Source: Lachnospiraceae bacterium (GTDB lineage: Bacteria > Bacillota > Clostridia > Lachnospirales > Lachnospiraceae). From it: DNA of 33,273 bases. Both the position numbers and the translations under genes were made by a program. Of this stretch, positions 21,814 through 30,678 are shown piece after piece. Position 1 is the stretch's first letter. The number at the start of each line of letters is the position of its first letter. A model generated the notes under the pieces. That model searched no databases. It saw only the letters and a program-made list of their open reading frames with translations, and was not told the origin of the DNA. The stretch is taken from the NCBI GenBank assembly GCA_016283775.1, contig JAEENL010000017.1, positions 1 to 33,273 of the forward strand, read 5' to 3'.

Positions 21814-22089
21814 ATGAAACGCTTTTTTGAACTGCTGAAGGACAAGGGGATAGGCCCCGAATTTGTGAACATACTGCTTGGTCTCATCGCTCTTGCTTCT
21901 CTGGTTGTTTTCGGGATTACAAAAAACATTTTCTGCATCTATGTCATCATCTTTATCGGCGCCATGATGAACATCATCACGGGGCTTAGCTATGTGAGAC
22001 GCGCCGACAAAAGAAACCTGGGGTATTGCATGGTGATGCTCGGCGTTGTGATAATCGTGATCTTTGCGGTGTGGACAACGCTCATCTGA
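21814..22089 (+). CDS. Small three-helix membrane protein, function unknown
   Basis: The 91-residue protein has a charged N-terminus (MKRFFELLKDKG) and about three membrane segments: LLGLIALASLVVFGI, a second ending NIITGL, and VMLGVVIIVIFAVW near the end. A basic loop RRADKR sits before the last helix. I do not recognise a family. ATG 21814 is preferred over an upstream TTG at 21802 because GGAG (21805-21808) lies 5 nt before it. It begins 1 nt after argF stops, so the two are co-transcribed and may be coupled. Confidence 0.75.
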   Translation: MKRFFELLKDKGIGPEFVNILLGLIALASLVVFGITKNIFCIYVIIFIGAMMNIITGLSYVRRADKRNLGYCMVMLGVVIIVIFAVWTTLI

Positions 22090-22104
22090 TTTTACAGAGG
22101 CTTT

Positions 22105-22440
22105 ATGAAAGAAGAGAATGTACTCTGCGCGACAAACGCATATAAGGAATTGTATTATTTCAACAAAAGATTCGGGAAACTCCCCGAGAACGTGAAAAAG
22201 GAGCTGCAGATCGCTCTCGTTTCGTTCACGACGGAGGTGGGAGGCGTTGTGACGCTTTATTTTGAAGAAGACGGCACACTCATGATAAACACCGATCATG
22301 AAGAGAACGATTTTCTTTATGACGACATCAGCGCGGGACTCCTCACAAGAAGGCTTCAACGCGAAAAGGAAGAACTTTTTGAGCAGCTTGAGCTTTTTTA
22401 CAGGACATTTTATATGAAAGACGAAACGGATAAGGACTGA
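22105..22440 (+). CDS. DUF6145-like protein
   Basis: The 111-residue acidic soluble protein has YYFNKRFGKLPENVKKELQIALVSFTTEVGGVVTLYF-like features (split here: a YFN..F..LPE..K.ELQI motif, then a FTxxVGG strand). It ends with a helix EKEELFEQLELFYRTFY. From memory this pattern matches DUF6145, a small family in Lachnospiraceae with no known function. It lies between the small membrane protein and coaX, with gaps of 15 and 27 nt. No membrane segment or signal peptide is seen. Confidence 0.7.
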   Translation: MKEENVLCATNAYKELYYFNKRFGKLPENVKKELQIALVSFTTEVGGVVTLYFEEDGTLMINTDHEENDFLYDDISAGLLTRRLQREKEELFEQLELFYRTFYMKDETDKD

Positions 22441-22467
22441 AAAAGTCTTTTCCGGAAAGGGACTGAT

Positions 22468-23247
22468 ATGATTCTTGCGATCGACGTCGGAAACACAAAT
22501 ATAACCTTTGCCGTGATGGAAGGGCTTGAAACGAAGGCTTCCTTCAGGATAACCACAAAACTGCAGAGGACCTCGGATGAATTCGGGATGACCGTGATGG
22601 GGATGATGAGCAGAAAGGGTGTGGAACCTGAAGAGATAGAGGGCGTGATAATCTCATCCGTGGTTCCCGGACTCATGCATTCACTTACAAGCGGCATCGT
22701 GAGATATATGGGAAAAAAGCCTCTCATAGTGGGGGAGGGCACAAAGACCGGGATAAAGACCCCGACTTCAAACCCGAAAGAGATCGGCGCCGACAGGATA
22801 GTGGACGCGGTCGCGGCTTTTGAACTCTACGGAGGCCCTGTCATAGTCTGCGATTTCGGAACGGCGACCACATACGATCTGGTTTCCCAAGAAGGCGCAT
22901 TTCTCGCCGGGATCACAAGCCCCGGGATAAAGATATCCGCAAACGCGCTCTGGAATGACACGGCAAAGCTTCCCGAGATAGAGATAGCCAAGCCCGATTC
23001 CATACTTGCGAAGGACACCGTAACGAGCATGCAGGCGGGCCTTGTGTACGGCTGCATAGGTCAGACTGAATATATAGTAAAAAAGATCATCGAGGAATCC
23101 GGACTGAAGAATGTTAACGTGGTTGCGACCGGAGGACTCGGAAGGCTGATAGCGGAATCGACCGATGTCATAAAGGTTTATGATAAAGAGCTGACACTCA
23201 AAGGCTTAAGTCTCATCTATGACAAAACGGTCAGGAACAGAGGGTGA
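22468..23247 (+). CDS. coaX: Type III pantothenate kinase
   Basis: The 259-residue protein of the ASKHA fold starts [11 protein letters not shown], where D6 is in the phosphate-binding loop. GADR (107-110) binds pantothenate, and DFGTATTYD (129-137) is the second phosphate motif. It phosphorylates pantothenate, the first step of CoA synthesis, in the cytoplasm, and family members usually need a monovalent cation. The length is normal. GAAAGGGA precedes the ATG. It is followed after 9 nt by dusB, a common pairing in Firmicutes. Confidence 0.95.
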   Translation: MILAIDVGNTNITFAVMEGLETKASFRITTKLQRTSDEFGMTVMGMMSRKGVEPEEIEGVIISSVVPGLMHSLTSGIVRYMGKKPLIVGEGTKTGIKTPTSNPKEIGADRIVDAVAAFELYGGPVIVCDFGTATTYDLVSQEGAFLAGITSPGIKISANALWNDTAKLPEIEIAKPDSILAKDTVTSMQAGLVYGCIGQTEYIVKKIIEESGLKNVNVVATGGLGRLIAESTDVIKVYDKELTLKGLSLIYDKTVRNRG

Positions 23248-23256
23248 CCTTAAGAT

Positions 23257-24228
23257 ATGAGTATCATCAAGGCAGGCTCACTGGAATTTGAAAACGTGGT
23301 CCTGGGCCCTATGGCGGGTGTGAGCGATCTCGCGTTCAGACTCCTTTGCAGGCAATGCGGCGCGGGACTCGTATATACCGAAATGGTGAGCGCAAAAGCC
23401 ATTCTGTTCCACAACAAAAACACGCATTTTCTGCTGAAAACCACAAAAGAAGAGCGTCCTACGGCATTGCAGCTTTTTGGGAACGATCCGTCGGTGCTTG
23501 CGGAAGCCGTGGCAGAGATAGAAGACAAAGACTTTGACATGCTTGATATCAACATGGGATGCCCCGTACCGAAGGTCGTGAACAATGGCGAAGGCTCGGC
23601 CCTCATGAAGGATCCCGCGCTGATAGAACGGATAGTGAAGGCAGTGAAAGGCGCAACATCCAGGCCTGTGAGCGTAAAGATCAGAAAAGGCTTTGGAAAG
23701 AACGACAGAAACGCCGTGGAATGCGCGCTTGCCGCAGTACAGGGCGGCGCGGAGCTGGTCGCGGTGCACGGCAGGACAAGGGAAGAGTTTTACTACGGAA
23801 AAGCCGACAGGACGATCATACGCGATGTGAAAGAAGCGGTGCATGTTCCCGTCATAGCGAACGGTGATATCTATACACCTGAGGACGCAAAAAGCATGCT
23901 CGAAGAGACCGGAGCCGACGGTGTGATGGTGGCGCGCGGAGCGCAGGGAAATCCTTGGATCTTTGCGAGGATAAAAGCATATCTCACAGACGGCACGCTG
24001 CTGCCCGAGCCTGACATGAATGAGCGCATCGAAATGCTGCTTAAACACGCGGAACTCGAGGTTGAGTTCAAAGGCGAGACCACGGGCATTACAGAGATGA
24101 GAAAGCATGTGGCCTGGTACATGAGCGGTTTTCCCGGAGCCGGAAGGATACGCGGTGCATCAAACTATATCAGCACGTTAAACGAACTGAGAGAACTTAC
24201 GGAACGCTTGAAAAACGGCGCTTTCTGA
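23257..24228 (+). CDS. dusB: tRNA-dihydrouridine synthase B
   Basis: The 323-residue flavoenzyme has LGPMAGVSDLAFR at the N-terminus (FMN-binding barrel), DINMGCPVPKV with catalytic C102, VHGRTREEFY near residue 168 and the final phosphate-binding GANGDIY-like and MVARGAQGNPW motifs. It reduces uridines in the tRNA D loop using NADPH. The last gene of the argF-coaX run, it is followed by the asd promoter. The likely ribosome binding site GAGGG overlaps the coaX end. Confidence 0.94.
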   Translation: MSIIKAGSLEFENVVLGPMAGVSDLAFRLLCRQCGAGLVYTEMVSAKAILFHNKNTHFLLKTTKEERPTALQLFGNDPSVLAEAVAEIEDKDFDMLDINMGCPVPKVVNNGEGSALMKDPALIERIVKAVKGATSRPVSVKIRKGFGKNDRNAVECALAAVQGGAELVAVHGRTREEFYYGKADRTIIRDVKEAVHVPVIANGDIYTPEDAKSMLEETGADGVMVARGAQGNPWIFARIKAYLTDGTLLPEPDMNERIEMLLKHAELEVEFKGETTGITEMRKHVAWYMSGFPGAGRIRGASNYISTLNELRELTERLKNGAF

Positions 24229-24256
24229 TACTTTTTCCGGATATTTTTAAAAAATC

Positions 24257-24285
24257 TTGCATAGCGGAGTACGTTGTGCTATAAT
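24257..24285 (+). promoter_or_regulatory. asd: Promoter for asd
   Basis: TTGCAT (24257-24262), a 17-nt spacer and TATAAT (24280-24285). The leader of about 30 nt carries the ribosome binding site. No lysine riboswitch is visible in this short leader. Confidence 0.75.
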
Positions 24286-24320
24286 TTCGCGCATTAATAC
24301 ACTAAAGTGAGGTGGATCAT

Positions 24321-25409
24321 ATGGAAAAGAAGTTAAAAGCAGGCATCCTTGGTGCTACGGGAATGGTAGGACAGAGATTCATATCTCTCCTTGAGAACCA
24401 TCCCTGGTTTGAAGTGGCTGCAGTGGCAGCAAGCCCGAGAAGCGCGGGAAAGACATATGAGGAGGCTGTGGGCGACCGCTGGAAGATGACTACTCCCATG
24501 CCCGAAGCCGTTAAGAATATGATCGTTATGAACGTCAACGAGGTTGAAAAGGTTGCCGCTCAGGTGGATTTCGTTTTCAGCGCTGTTGACATGTCAAAGG
24601 ATGAGATCAGAGCGATCGAGGAAGCATACGCAAAGGCCGAGACTCCCGTTGTTTCAAACAACTCTGCTCATCGCTGGACACCTGATGTTCCGATGATCGT
24701 GCCGGAACTCAATCCCGAGCATCTTGAAGTGCTCGACGCACAAAAAAAGCGCCTCGGCACAAAGAAAGGCTTCATAGTCGTAAAGCCCAATTGCTCCATA
24801 CAGAGCTACACACCCATGCTGCATGCTCTTCGTGAGTTTGAGCCCACTGTTGTCGTAGCAACGACCTATCAGGCAATCAGCGGCGCGGGAAAGACCTTCA
24901 AGGACTGGCCCGAGATGGTGGACAACGTGATCCCTTTTATTTCCGGAGAGGAAGAAAAGAGTGAGCAGGAGCCTTTAAGGATCTGGGGCAAGGTCGTTGA
25001 CGGACAGATAGTAAAGGCAGAAGGTCCCATCATCACAACGCAGTGCATCCGCGTACCTGTTTCTGACGGACACACAGCAGCCGTTTTCATGAGCTTTAAG
25101 AAAAAGCCCACAAAAGAAGAGATCCTTGACAGATGGAAAAATTTCAAGGGACTTCCTCAGGAATTAAAGCTTCCTTCGGCTCCCGACCAGTTCATCACAT
25201 ACCTCGAAGAGGAAAACCGTCCCCAGACCAGACTCGACCGTGATTCTGAAAAGGGAATGGGCGTATTTGCGGGCCGTCTCCGTGAGGACAGAGTATACGA
25301 CTGGAAGTTTGTGGGTCTTTCCCACAACACAAAGCGCGGTGCCGCAGGCGGTGCCGTTCTCACGGCGGAGCTTCTTAAAGCAAAGGGACTTATAACAGCA
25401 AAGAACTGA
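24321..25409 (+). CDS. asd: Aspartate-semialdehyde dehydrogenase
   Basis: The 362-residue enzyme has the NADP-binding GATGMVGQ loop (11-18), the active-site PNCSIQ with C158, and QAISGAGK after it, followed by the substrate-binding [11 protein letters not shown] stretch containing the catalytic His. Its length and the SIQ context fit the archaeal/fungal-like branch found in many Clostridia. It reduces aspartyl phosphate to aspartate semialdehyde for lysine, methionine and threonine synthesis. It may support MetA encoded in this window. AGGTGG lies 5 nt before ATG 24321, which is why the GTG at 24312 was not used. There is no strong terminator before the next gene; a weak ATTTAC/GTAAAT stem at 25411-25426 is all that is seen. 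Confidence 0.95.
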   Translation: MEKKLKAGILGATGMVGQRFISLLENHPWFEVAAVAASPRSAGKTYEEAVGDRWKMTTPMPEAVKNMIVMNVNEVEKVAAQVDFVFSAVDMSKDEIRAIEEAYAKAETPVVSNNSAHRWTPDVPMIVPELNPEHLEVLDAQKKRLGTKKGFIVVKPNCSIQSYTPMLHALREFEPTVVVATTYQAISGAGKTFKDWPEMVDNVIPFISGEEEKSEQEPLRIWGKVVDGQIVKAEGPIITTQCIRVPVSDGHTAAVFMSFKKKPTKEEILDRWKNFKGLPQELKLPSAPDQFITYLEEENRPQTRLDRDSEKGMGVFAGRLREDRVYDWKFVGLSHNTKRGAAGGAVLTAELLKAKGLITAKN

Positions 25410-25454
25410 TATTTACGGTAGTAAATTTATATGACTTCCGAGCGGAGGATAAAA

Positions 25455-27035
25455 ATGCTGAAGAAGATCAAACTCTTTTTGATAGCGCTTTGTCTGGTGC
25501 TTCTTTCGGGCTGCGGCAATGAAGATGAGCCTGTGGCTACATCAACACCCGCGCCGACCGCAGAACCTGCAGCAACGACAGCGCCCACGGCTACACCGGA
25601 ACCTACAGCAACGCCTGTACCTACTGCAACGACAGCGCCCACGGCCACGCCTGAACCCACTGCAACGCCGGCGCCGACCGCCACACCTGAACCTGCATTT
25701 TCGGTAAATGAAGTGGACATATCGGCTTATTCCATGTTTGCAGCTTCTTTTGGCGGGATCCTCCCTGTGTCGAAAGATGACAAATGGGGTGTTATAGACT
25801 ACACCGGAAAAGAGATCATACCCTGTGAGTATGATGACATCCAGCTCCCGAATAACGCCGGATACATCGTTATGGCTCAGCTCAAAGACAACGGCTGCGA
25901 AAACATCCTTTTTGACAAAAACGGAAACAGGATACTTACCACGACCGACAAGATCGTGGCTTCTTCCGACGCATACGTTATCACAACGGAAGAACCTGCA
26001 GGTCCCGGAATCGTCACGTTTTACAAGTACTACGATTATGACGGAAAGCTTCTTGCGGAAATACCCACGGAATATCCGGACGAGTCTTTTACATCCGACA
26101 GACCGCATGGATTTTATAACGGATTATCGGCTGTTATGGGACAGTACAGAGGACGTTTTTTCCACAAGGATATCATATTTGATTATGAGACCATGTATGA
26201 CTTCGGATTTGTAAACACCTCCGGAAAGGTCAACTGGGTCGTTGGCGGACTCGGCGAACCGGGTGATGCGTATCTTGATGAGACCGAAGCCTGGACAGTG
26301 CAGGAACAGTACCTTTTGGAACACTCGGAAATTGCGGATCCTTCCGTACTAGGACTTAAGCAGGAGGTGCAGTATCCCGTAAATTCCCCTGTTGAAGGCT
26401 TTTTCCTTACGGTGCCCAGAGACTTCGATCTTGAAGGGTATTACTTAAGGAGCGTGGACGGAAGCAACGTTTGCTATTTCTGCCCGTGGGATATGAAGAT
26501 CGTAGACGACACTCTTAAATATTCAAGGCTTATGGTGGACGATTCGGGAAGAATGATCCCCACGTTTGTCGGAGATATTGAGGCGCCTGAAACTCCTCCG
26601 GATGATTTCGGCTTATACTCATCGGCATCCCTTAGCGGCTTCCCTTATGACGGAGATTATTTCTACAATTACGGTACCAAGGTGGTACTTGTGAGCAATC
26701 GGAAATACGCTCTCATAAACCTCGACGCCGAGCTTGAATACAAGATATTTGACTACTTTGTCACAGGCGCGGGCAAAAACTGCCTCTGTCAGATAGGAGA
26801 GGACAGGTTCTACTGCGATCACGACGGAAACATCGTTTCTCAGGCCTATGAAGAAGCATCTCCGTTTACAAGTAAAGGCTATGCTCTTGTTAACGAAGGC
26901 GAGGAGACATGGCTGATTAACGAAAACTTTGAAAAACTCGTGAAGATTGGTTCATTTACGGGGCTTTCCGCAAACGGGGATCTTCTCACCGTTAGCGATG
27001 GCGACACAACAAGGATATTTGTGACAGAAGAGTGA
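25455..27035 (+). CDS. WG-repeat lipoprotein with a Pro/Thr tandem-repeat linker
   Basis: The 526-residue product has a lipoprotein signal peptide (LLSGC, Cys at 20), then a linker of about 55 residues rich in Ala/Thr/Pro/Glu with 18-residue repeats. The outer domain carries WG-repeat signatures (DKWGVIDYTGKEIIPCEYDDI near residues 108-128 in two parts, and a late WLINENFEKL). WG repeats form extracellular or envelope beta modules, often of unknown ligand. It would be anchored at the outer face of the membrane. GGAGG lies 6 nt before ATG 25455, and an earlier in-frame ATG lacks such a site. It follows asd after 45 nt and ends at a strong terminator. Confidence 0.85.
   Translation: MLKKIKLFLIALCLVLLSGCGNEDEPVATSTPAPTAEPAATTAPTATPEPTATPVPTATTAPTATPEPTATPAPTATPEPAFSVNEVDISAYSMFAASFGGILPVSKDDKWGVIDYTGKEIIPCEYDDIQLPNNAGYIVMAQLKDNGCENILFDKNGNRILTTTDKIVASSDAYVITTEEPAGPGIVTFYKYYDYDGKLLAEIPTEYPDESFTSDRPHGFYNGLSAVMGQYRGRFFHKDIIFDYETMYDFGFVNTSGKVNWVVGGLGEPGDAYLDETEAWTVQEQYLLEHSEIADPSVLGLKQEVQYPVNSPVEGFFLTVPRDFDLEGYYLRSVDGSNVCYFCPWDMKIVDDTLKYSRLMVDDSGRMIPTFVGDIEAPETPPDDFGLYSSASLSGFPYDGDYFYNYGTKVVLVSNRKYALINLDAELEYKIFDYFVTGAGKNCLCQIGEDRFYCDHDGNIVSQAYEEASPFTSKGYALVNEGEETWLINENFEKLVKIGSFTGLSANGDLLTVSDGDTTRIFVTEE
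25572..25679 (+). repeat. 54-bp tandem direct repeat in the lipoprotein linker
   Basis: Two adjacent 54-bp units begin at 25572 and 25626, both with GCAACGACAGCGCCCACGG, and encode two nearly identical 18-residue Ala/Thr/Pro/Glu segments. A partial third unit follows. Slippage could change the linker length. Confidence 0.8.
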
Positions 27036-27055
27036 AAAAAACGGATTTTACCGAT

Positions 27056-27082
27056 AAAAGGCGGACTTGTTCCGCCTTTTTA
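27056..27082 (+). terminator. Intrinsic terminator after the WG-repeat lipoprotein gene
   Basis: A 10-bp stem AAAAGGCGGA (27056-27065) / TCCGCCTTTT (27071-27080) with a 5-nt loop and a T-rich tail. Confidence 0.92.
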
Positions 27083-27095
27083 TATATTATAAAAC

Positions 27096-27124
27096 TTGCA
27101 ACAGACAGGGAAAAAAGGTATAAT
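27096..27124 (+). promoter_or_regulatory. Promoter for the CPBP-GerW operon
   Basis: TTGCAA (27096-27101), a 17-nt spacer and TATAAT (27119-27124). The leader of about 30 nt contains AAGGAGG. It is sigma-A-like, not an obvious sporulation sigma-factor site. Confidence 0.75.
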
Positions 27125-27161
27125 CATCTTTGATTGTTTGTCTTTATCAAGGAGGATCAAA

Positions 27162-28052
27162 ATGGAACGGAAAAGTCCCGTAGCGGGAGTATTCTTAAGC
27201 ATATTGCCGATGTTCGTGGCATTCGGTTGCCAGCTGGTCGCATCTCTTTTTGCAACGATCGGTTTTAGTGTATACAAAACTTTTCAATATGCCGCCCAGG
27301 GTATCGTGCCTGATGCTTTCGGCTTTTTTCAGGCTGTCACGGAAGATCCGGGCTTCATGGCGTTAAATATGGTAACCGCCGAACTCGTCATGATACTTTG
27401 CGGCGCACTCTGGTATTACCTTGCTTACAGAAAGCAGGACAACGGATTTAAGACGCTGAAACCCGTATATCTCCTGTTCGCGGTTTTTGCAGGTATCGCG
27501 ATCCAGGCGCTGTGCTCGCTCTTTCTCACCTTTGCGTTCAGCCTTCTTCCCGAGGCTTTCATTGAAAGCTATGAGGAACTTACGGACATGCTCTTTGACA
27601 CGAGTTCCATCTGGTATGTGATCTGTGTCGTGGTGCTCGCCCCGATAGCGGAAGAGCATTTTTTCAGAGGGATCACGCTGAAACTGTTAAAGAATCACAA
27701 TGTGAACATCGTTGCGGCAGTGATCATACAGGGCTTCTGGTTTGGATTCCTTCACTGGCTCGGCGGACTTTTCAGCCTGGGAACCTTGATCCAGGCGGTC
27801 TATGCCTTTGCGATGGGCGTTGTGTTTGGCTTTGTCGCAGCAAAGCTCAATTCCGTATGGCCGACAGTCATTCTTCACATGGCAGTGAACGGAGCGGGAG
27901 AACTGCTCTCGGTACTTTCGGGAACACTCGAAAAGCCCGAGATAGTGTCCTATGGCATGATACCTGTTGGAATACTGTGTCTTGCGATATCGATACTCTT
28001 GTATTTAAAAGTAAAACCCATGGAGGAACCTTATGGGCAAAATGCTATTTAA
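27162..28052 (+). CDS. CPBP-family intramembrane glutamic protease
   Basis: The 296-residue membrane protein has about eight helices and the CPBP (CAAX protease/Abi) motifs: EEHFFRG with E164, E165 and R169, FGFLHW with H198, and HMAVNGAG with H239 and N243. Bacterial members include bacteriocin-immunity proteins and proteases acting on membrane proteins; the substrate is unknown. AAGGAGG lies just before ATG 27162, which excludes upstream starts that overlap the promoter. It overlaps the rhomboid-like gene by 20 nt, so two membrane proteins related to intramembrane proteolysis are coupled. Confidence 0.9.
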   Translation: MERKSPVAGVFLSILPMFVAFGCQLVASLFATIGFSVYKTFQYAAQGIVPDAFGFFQAVTEDPGFMALNMVTAELVMILCGALWYYLAYRKQDNGFKTLKPVYLLFAVFAGIAIQALCSLFLTFAFSLLPEAFIESYEELTDMLFDTSSIWYVICVVVLAPIAEEHFFRGITLKLLKNHNVNIVAAVIIQGFWFGFLHWLGGLFSLGTLIQAVYAFAMGVVFGFVAAKLNSVWPTVILHMAVNGAGELLSVLSGTLEKPEIVSYGMIPVGILCLAISILLYLKVKPMEEPYGQNAI

Positions 28053-29022
28053 TCTTGAAAGGAAATTCGGGCAGTACGCGATAAGAAATCTTTCTCTCGT
28101 GATGATATGCTGCTTTATTTTCGGATATCTGCTCCAGCTCATCGAAAAGACGCTGGACCGGGACATCCTCGGATACCTCACACTTAATCCCTACCTCATA
28201 CTTCACGGACAGGTATGGAGACTGGTGTCGTGGCTTGTCATCCCTCCGGAATCCTTTGGAGTTTTCACTCTCATCATGCTGTATTTCTATTTTTCGATAG
28301 GGCGCAGTCTTGAAAGTGTATGGGGTGATTTCAGATATAATTTCTATATCTTTTCAGGCATAATCTTCACCATAATAGGCGCTTTTGTGCTCTATGGCAT
28401 TTCCTATATCGTGTTTTCAAGCGAACTCGCGGCCGGAACATATACGGCGCATGACCTGTTCACGGTGGGGGCGGTGTACAACCGTGTGACCGGTGTCACC
28501 ACCTATTTCCCGTGCTTCTGGTTTTCGAGAGTATCGACTTATTATGTCTGCATGTCGATCTTCCTGGCTTATGCGATAACCTTCCCGGAAATGCATGTCA
28601 TGCTGATGTTCTTCATACCTGTGAAGGTAAAGGTACTCGGCATCATCTATGCGGCCGTGCTCGGTTTCCAGGTGTTTGAATACATCCTTTACGGTCAGTA
28701 CTATATGGCTGTGATCATACTTGCGTCGCTCTTAAATGCGCTCATTTTCTTCCTCTCCACGAGAAATTACAACAAGATCTCGCCGAGCGAGATAAAGAGG
28801 AGAGCGGATTACAAACGAAAAGTAAAGTGGGCGGGCCCCAATATGGGACACCAATCCGTGCATGACGGAAAGAACGTGATCACACGCCATAAATGCGCGA
28901 TATGCGGAAGGACAGAACTCGACGGGGAAAATCTGGAATTCAGGTTCTGTTCGAAATGCGACGGTAATTATGAATATTGTCAGGACCATCTTTACACGCA
29001 TGAGCATGTGAAGAGGATCTGA
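28033..29022 (+). CDS. Rhomboid-like pseudoprotease with C-terminal zinc ribbon
   Basis: The 329-residue protein has a rhomboid/Derlin-like membrane domain (about 1-245) and a cytoplasmic tail. Rhomboid landmarks are seen: HGQVWRLVSWLVIP (58-71), GRSLESVWGDFRYN (90-103) and FIPVKVKVLG (194-203). The catalytic GxSG is not seen; the comparable place reads VGAVYN, and no catalytic His appears in the last helices. The tail has C288-x2-C291, C306-x2-C309 and then C316, H319, H323 and H325, a probable zinc-binding domain. It is likely a non-proteolytic binding or adaptor protein. GGAGG within the CPBP 3' end precedes the ATG. Confidence 0.75.
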   Translation: MGKMLFNLERKFGQYAIRNLSLVMICCFIFGYLLQLIEKTLDRDILGYLTLNPYLILHGQVWRLVSWLVIPPESFGVFTLIMLYFYFSIGRSLESVWGDFRYNFYIFSGIIFTIIGAFVLYGISYIVFSSELAAGTYTAHDLFTVGAVYNRVTGVTTYFPCFWFSRVSTYYVCMSIFLAYAITFPEMHVMLMFFIPVKVKVLGIIYAAVLGFQVFEYILYGQYYMAVIILASLLNALIFFLSTRNYNKISPSEIKRRADYKRKVKWAGPNMGHQSVHDGKNVITRHKCAICGRTELDGENLEFRFCSKCDGNYEYCQDHLYTHEHVKRI

Positions 29023-29036
29023 CAGGGGGAGAGGCA

Positions 29037-30416
29037 ATGGCCAGAAACTTAAGACAGACCGAAAATGAGATAAGAAAAGGCGTGAACCTTGAGGAGAACA
29101 TTCCTGTGTACATCACTGCGATGGCATCTCTTTACGGTGAATTTGCTTTTTACAATCTTGCTATGAACCTGTCGCTCATAATCGACAAGAGTGATGAGGA
29201 CGGCACGGGTTTTGATAAACACAATAAAGAGATATTCGACGCGCTTGTCGGAAATATCAGGATCGCGACTGCGGACGCTTTCGATCCGGACGCATACAGA
29301 AAAGCGACCGAGGAAACGATAGCGCTCCGTGAGACGATAAGACTCAGAGTCGAGGCTCTGACGGGCTATATGGACAGATTTGTGATCCATCAGGATATCC
29401 TTCGCCGCCTTGAGCCAAGCTTTGAAAGGATCGACATCGAGAGCACATCGAACGATGACCTTGCCCGTGAGATCCTTCGCTGGATATTCCTTTCCGGCGA
29501 TGATGATGTGGTCATAAACGAGCGTATCAGAAGAACGTGCTGCAGCCTTCCCGTAAGGCTCACAAAAAACAAGATCATCGATATGGTGGACGGCACATTC
29601 TCACTGTACAACGGCTCTGACAAGACCGCCATCGACAACTTTGACTATATGCTCCGCACCTCGACCGGACTTTTTAAGCCCGATCCCAAAGCGGATATCT
29701 ACGAAAACGTGAAGGAACTCCTTGACGAGCTTGACAAAGCGGATCATACCGCGCTTTCCGAGCAGCACTATTTTGAACTGAAAGACGACGTAAGGCTCGG
29801 AACCTCAGTGACGGATGAGCTCGCTGATGAGCTTACGGATCTTATGGGCGTCGCAAATGCGCTCCTTACCGTGCTCCTTACAAGACAGTATTTTTCGACC
29901 GAAGCGGAAACAAGAGTAAAACGCTCGATCGACATGGTAAGAGAAATGCTTTCCGGAAATACCGATGCGGATGCGCTTTTTGAAGGCACCGAGGGCTATG
30001 TTGAGGAACTTGCGGAAAAGATAAAGGACGAGGAATCCGTGCTTCTCGTTATTGAGGGAAATTACATGAAGACCGTGTCAAACCTCATGCTCGGCACGCC
30101 TTTCGAAAGACTCCTCATCTGCACGAAACTCTGCAGCGACAGCGTTTTTGCAAGACTTCAGGACAATAACGAGAAAACGAGCGACGAGTATCTTTCTCAG
30201 GTACGGACAACCTTTGCGAGAGACCTTTCCGAGCTTTTTAAAAACGGGAACAAGCTTAAAAACAGGGCTGTGATGGCGCAGCTCCTCGGAGAGCTTCCCA
30301 TTATGCTCACAAGCCGCGCGGAAGTCACCGAATATGTGAAAAACGCGCTCACATCCTGCAGAGATGCCGGAGAGCGTCAGGTGGCCATAAATCTCATCAG
30401 GGAATATTATGATTGA
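29037..30416 (+). CDS. Acidic helical protein of unknown function
   Basis: The 459-residue protein has no signal peptide or membrane segment. It is mainly predicted helix, rich in Asp/Glu, with paired short motifs such as RRLEPSFERIDIE and a RRTCCSLPVRLTKNK stretch. I recognise no known domain. The strong GGGGGAG site and tight spacing (14 nt after the rhomboid-like gene) support expression. The C-terminus overlaps the next gene by 8 nt. Context suggests a cytoplasmic partner of the membrane proteins encoded before it. Confidence 0.7.
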   Translation: MARNLRQTENEIRKGVNLEENIPVYITAMASLYGEFAFYNLAMNLSLIIDKSDEDGTGFDKHNKEIFDALVGNIRIATADAFDPDAYRKATEETIALRETIRLRVEALTGYMDRFVIHQDILRRLEPSFERIDIESTSNDDLAREILRWIFLSGDDDVVINERIRRTCCSLPVRLTKNKIIDMVDGTFSLYNGSDKTAIDNFDYMLRTSTGLFKPDPKADIYENVKELLDELDKADHTALSEQHYFELKDDVRLGTSVTDELADELTDLMGVANALLTVLLTRQYFSTEAETRVKRSIDMVREMLSGNTDADALFEGTEGYVEELAEKIKDEESVLLVIEGNYMKTVSNLMLGTPFERLLICTKLCSDSVFARLQDNNEKTSDEYLSQVRTTFARDLSELFKNGNKLKNRAVMAQLLGELPIMLTSRAEVTEYVKNALTSCRDAGERQVAINLIREYYD

Positions 30417-30678
30417 ATTTGATGAATGTCTTGAGGTCGGTAAAAAGGCCAAAAGGCACCAAAAAAGGATAATCTCAAAGCTGAACAAAGGAAAGCCGGC
30501 TCCGGGTGTGTGGCTCCTCACAAATCCCACGAACACGGAAAACCTGTATGATATTTTTGACGCGAAGCTTCTTGTTTTCCCGTATTACAAAAAAATGGAC
30601 ATCCATGTCTACGGGATCGCAAAAAGCAGGGACGAAGCCATAGAACTGCTTCTGGGAGTGCTGGAAAAGAAGATATGA
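30409..30678 (+). CDS. Small basic protein of unknown function
   Basis: The 89-residue protein has a Lys-rich N-terminal half (GKKAKRHQKRIISKLNKGK) and a C-terminal alpha/beta-like half (MDIHVYGIAKSRDEAIELLLGVLEKK). No membrane segment is seen. It overlaps the preceding gene by 8 nt and the next by 4 nt (ATGA), which is typical of translational coupling. I know of no family for it. Confidence 0.7.
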   Translation: MIEFDECLEVGKKAKRHQKRIISKLNKGKPAPGVWLLTNPTNTENLYDIFDAKLLVFPYYKKMDIHVYGIAKSRDEAIELLLGVLEKKI

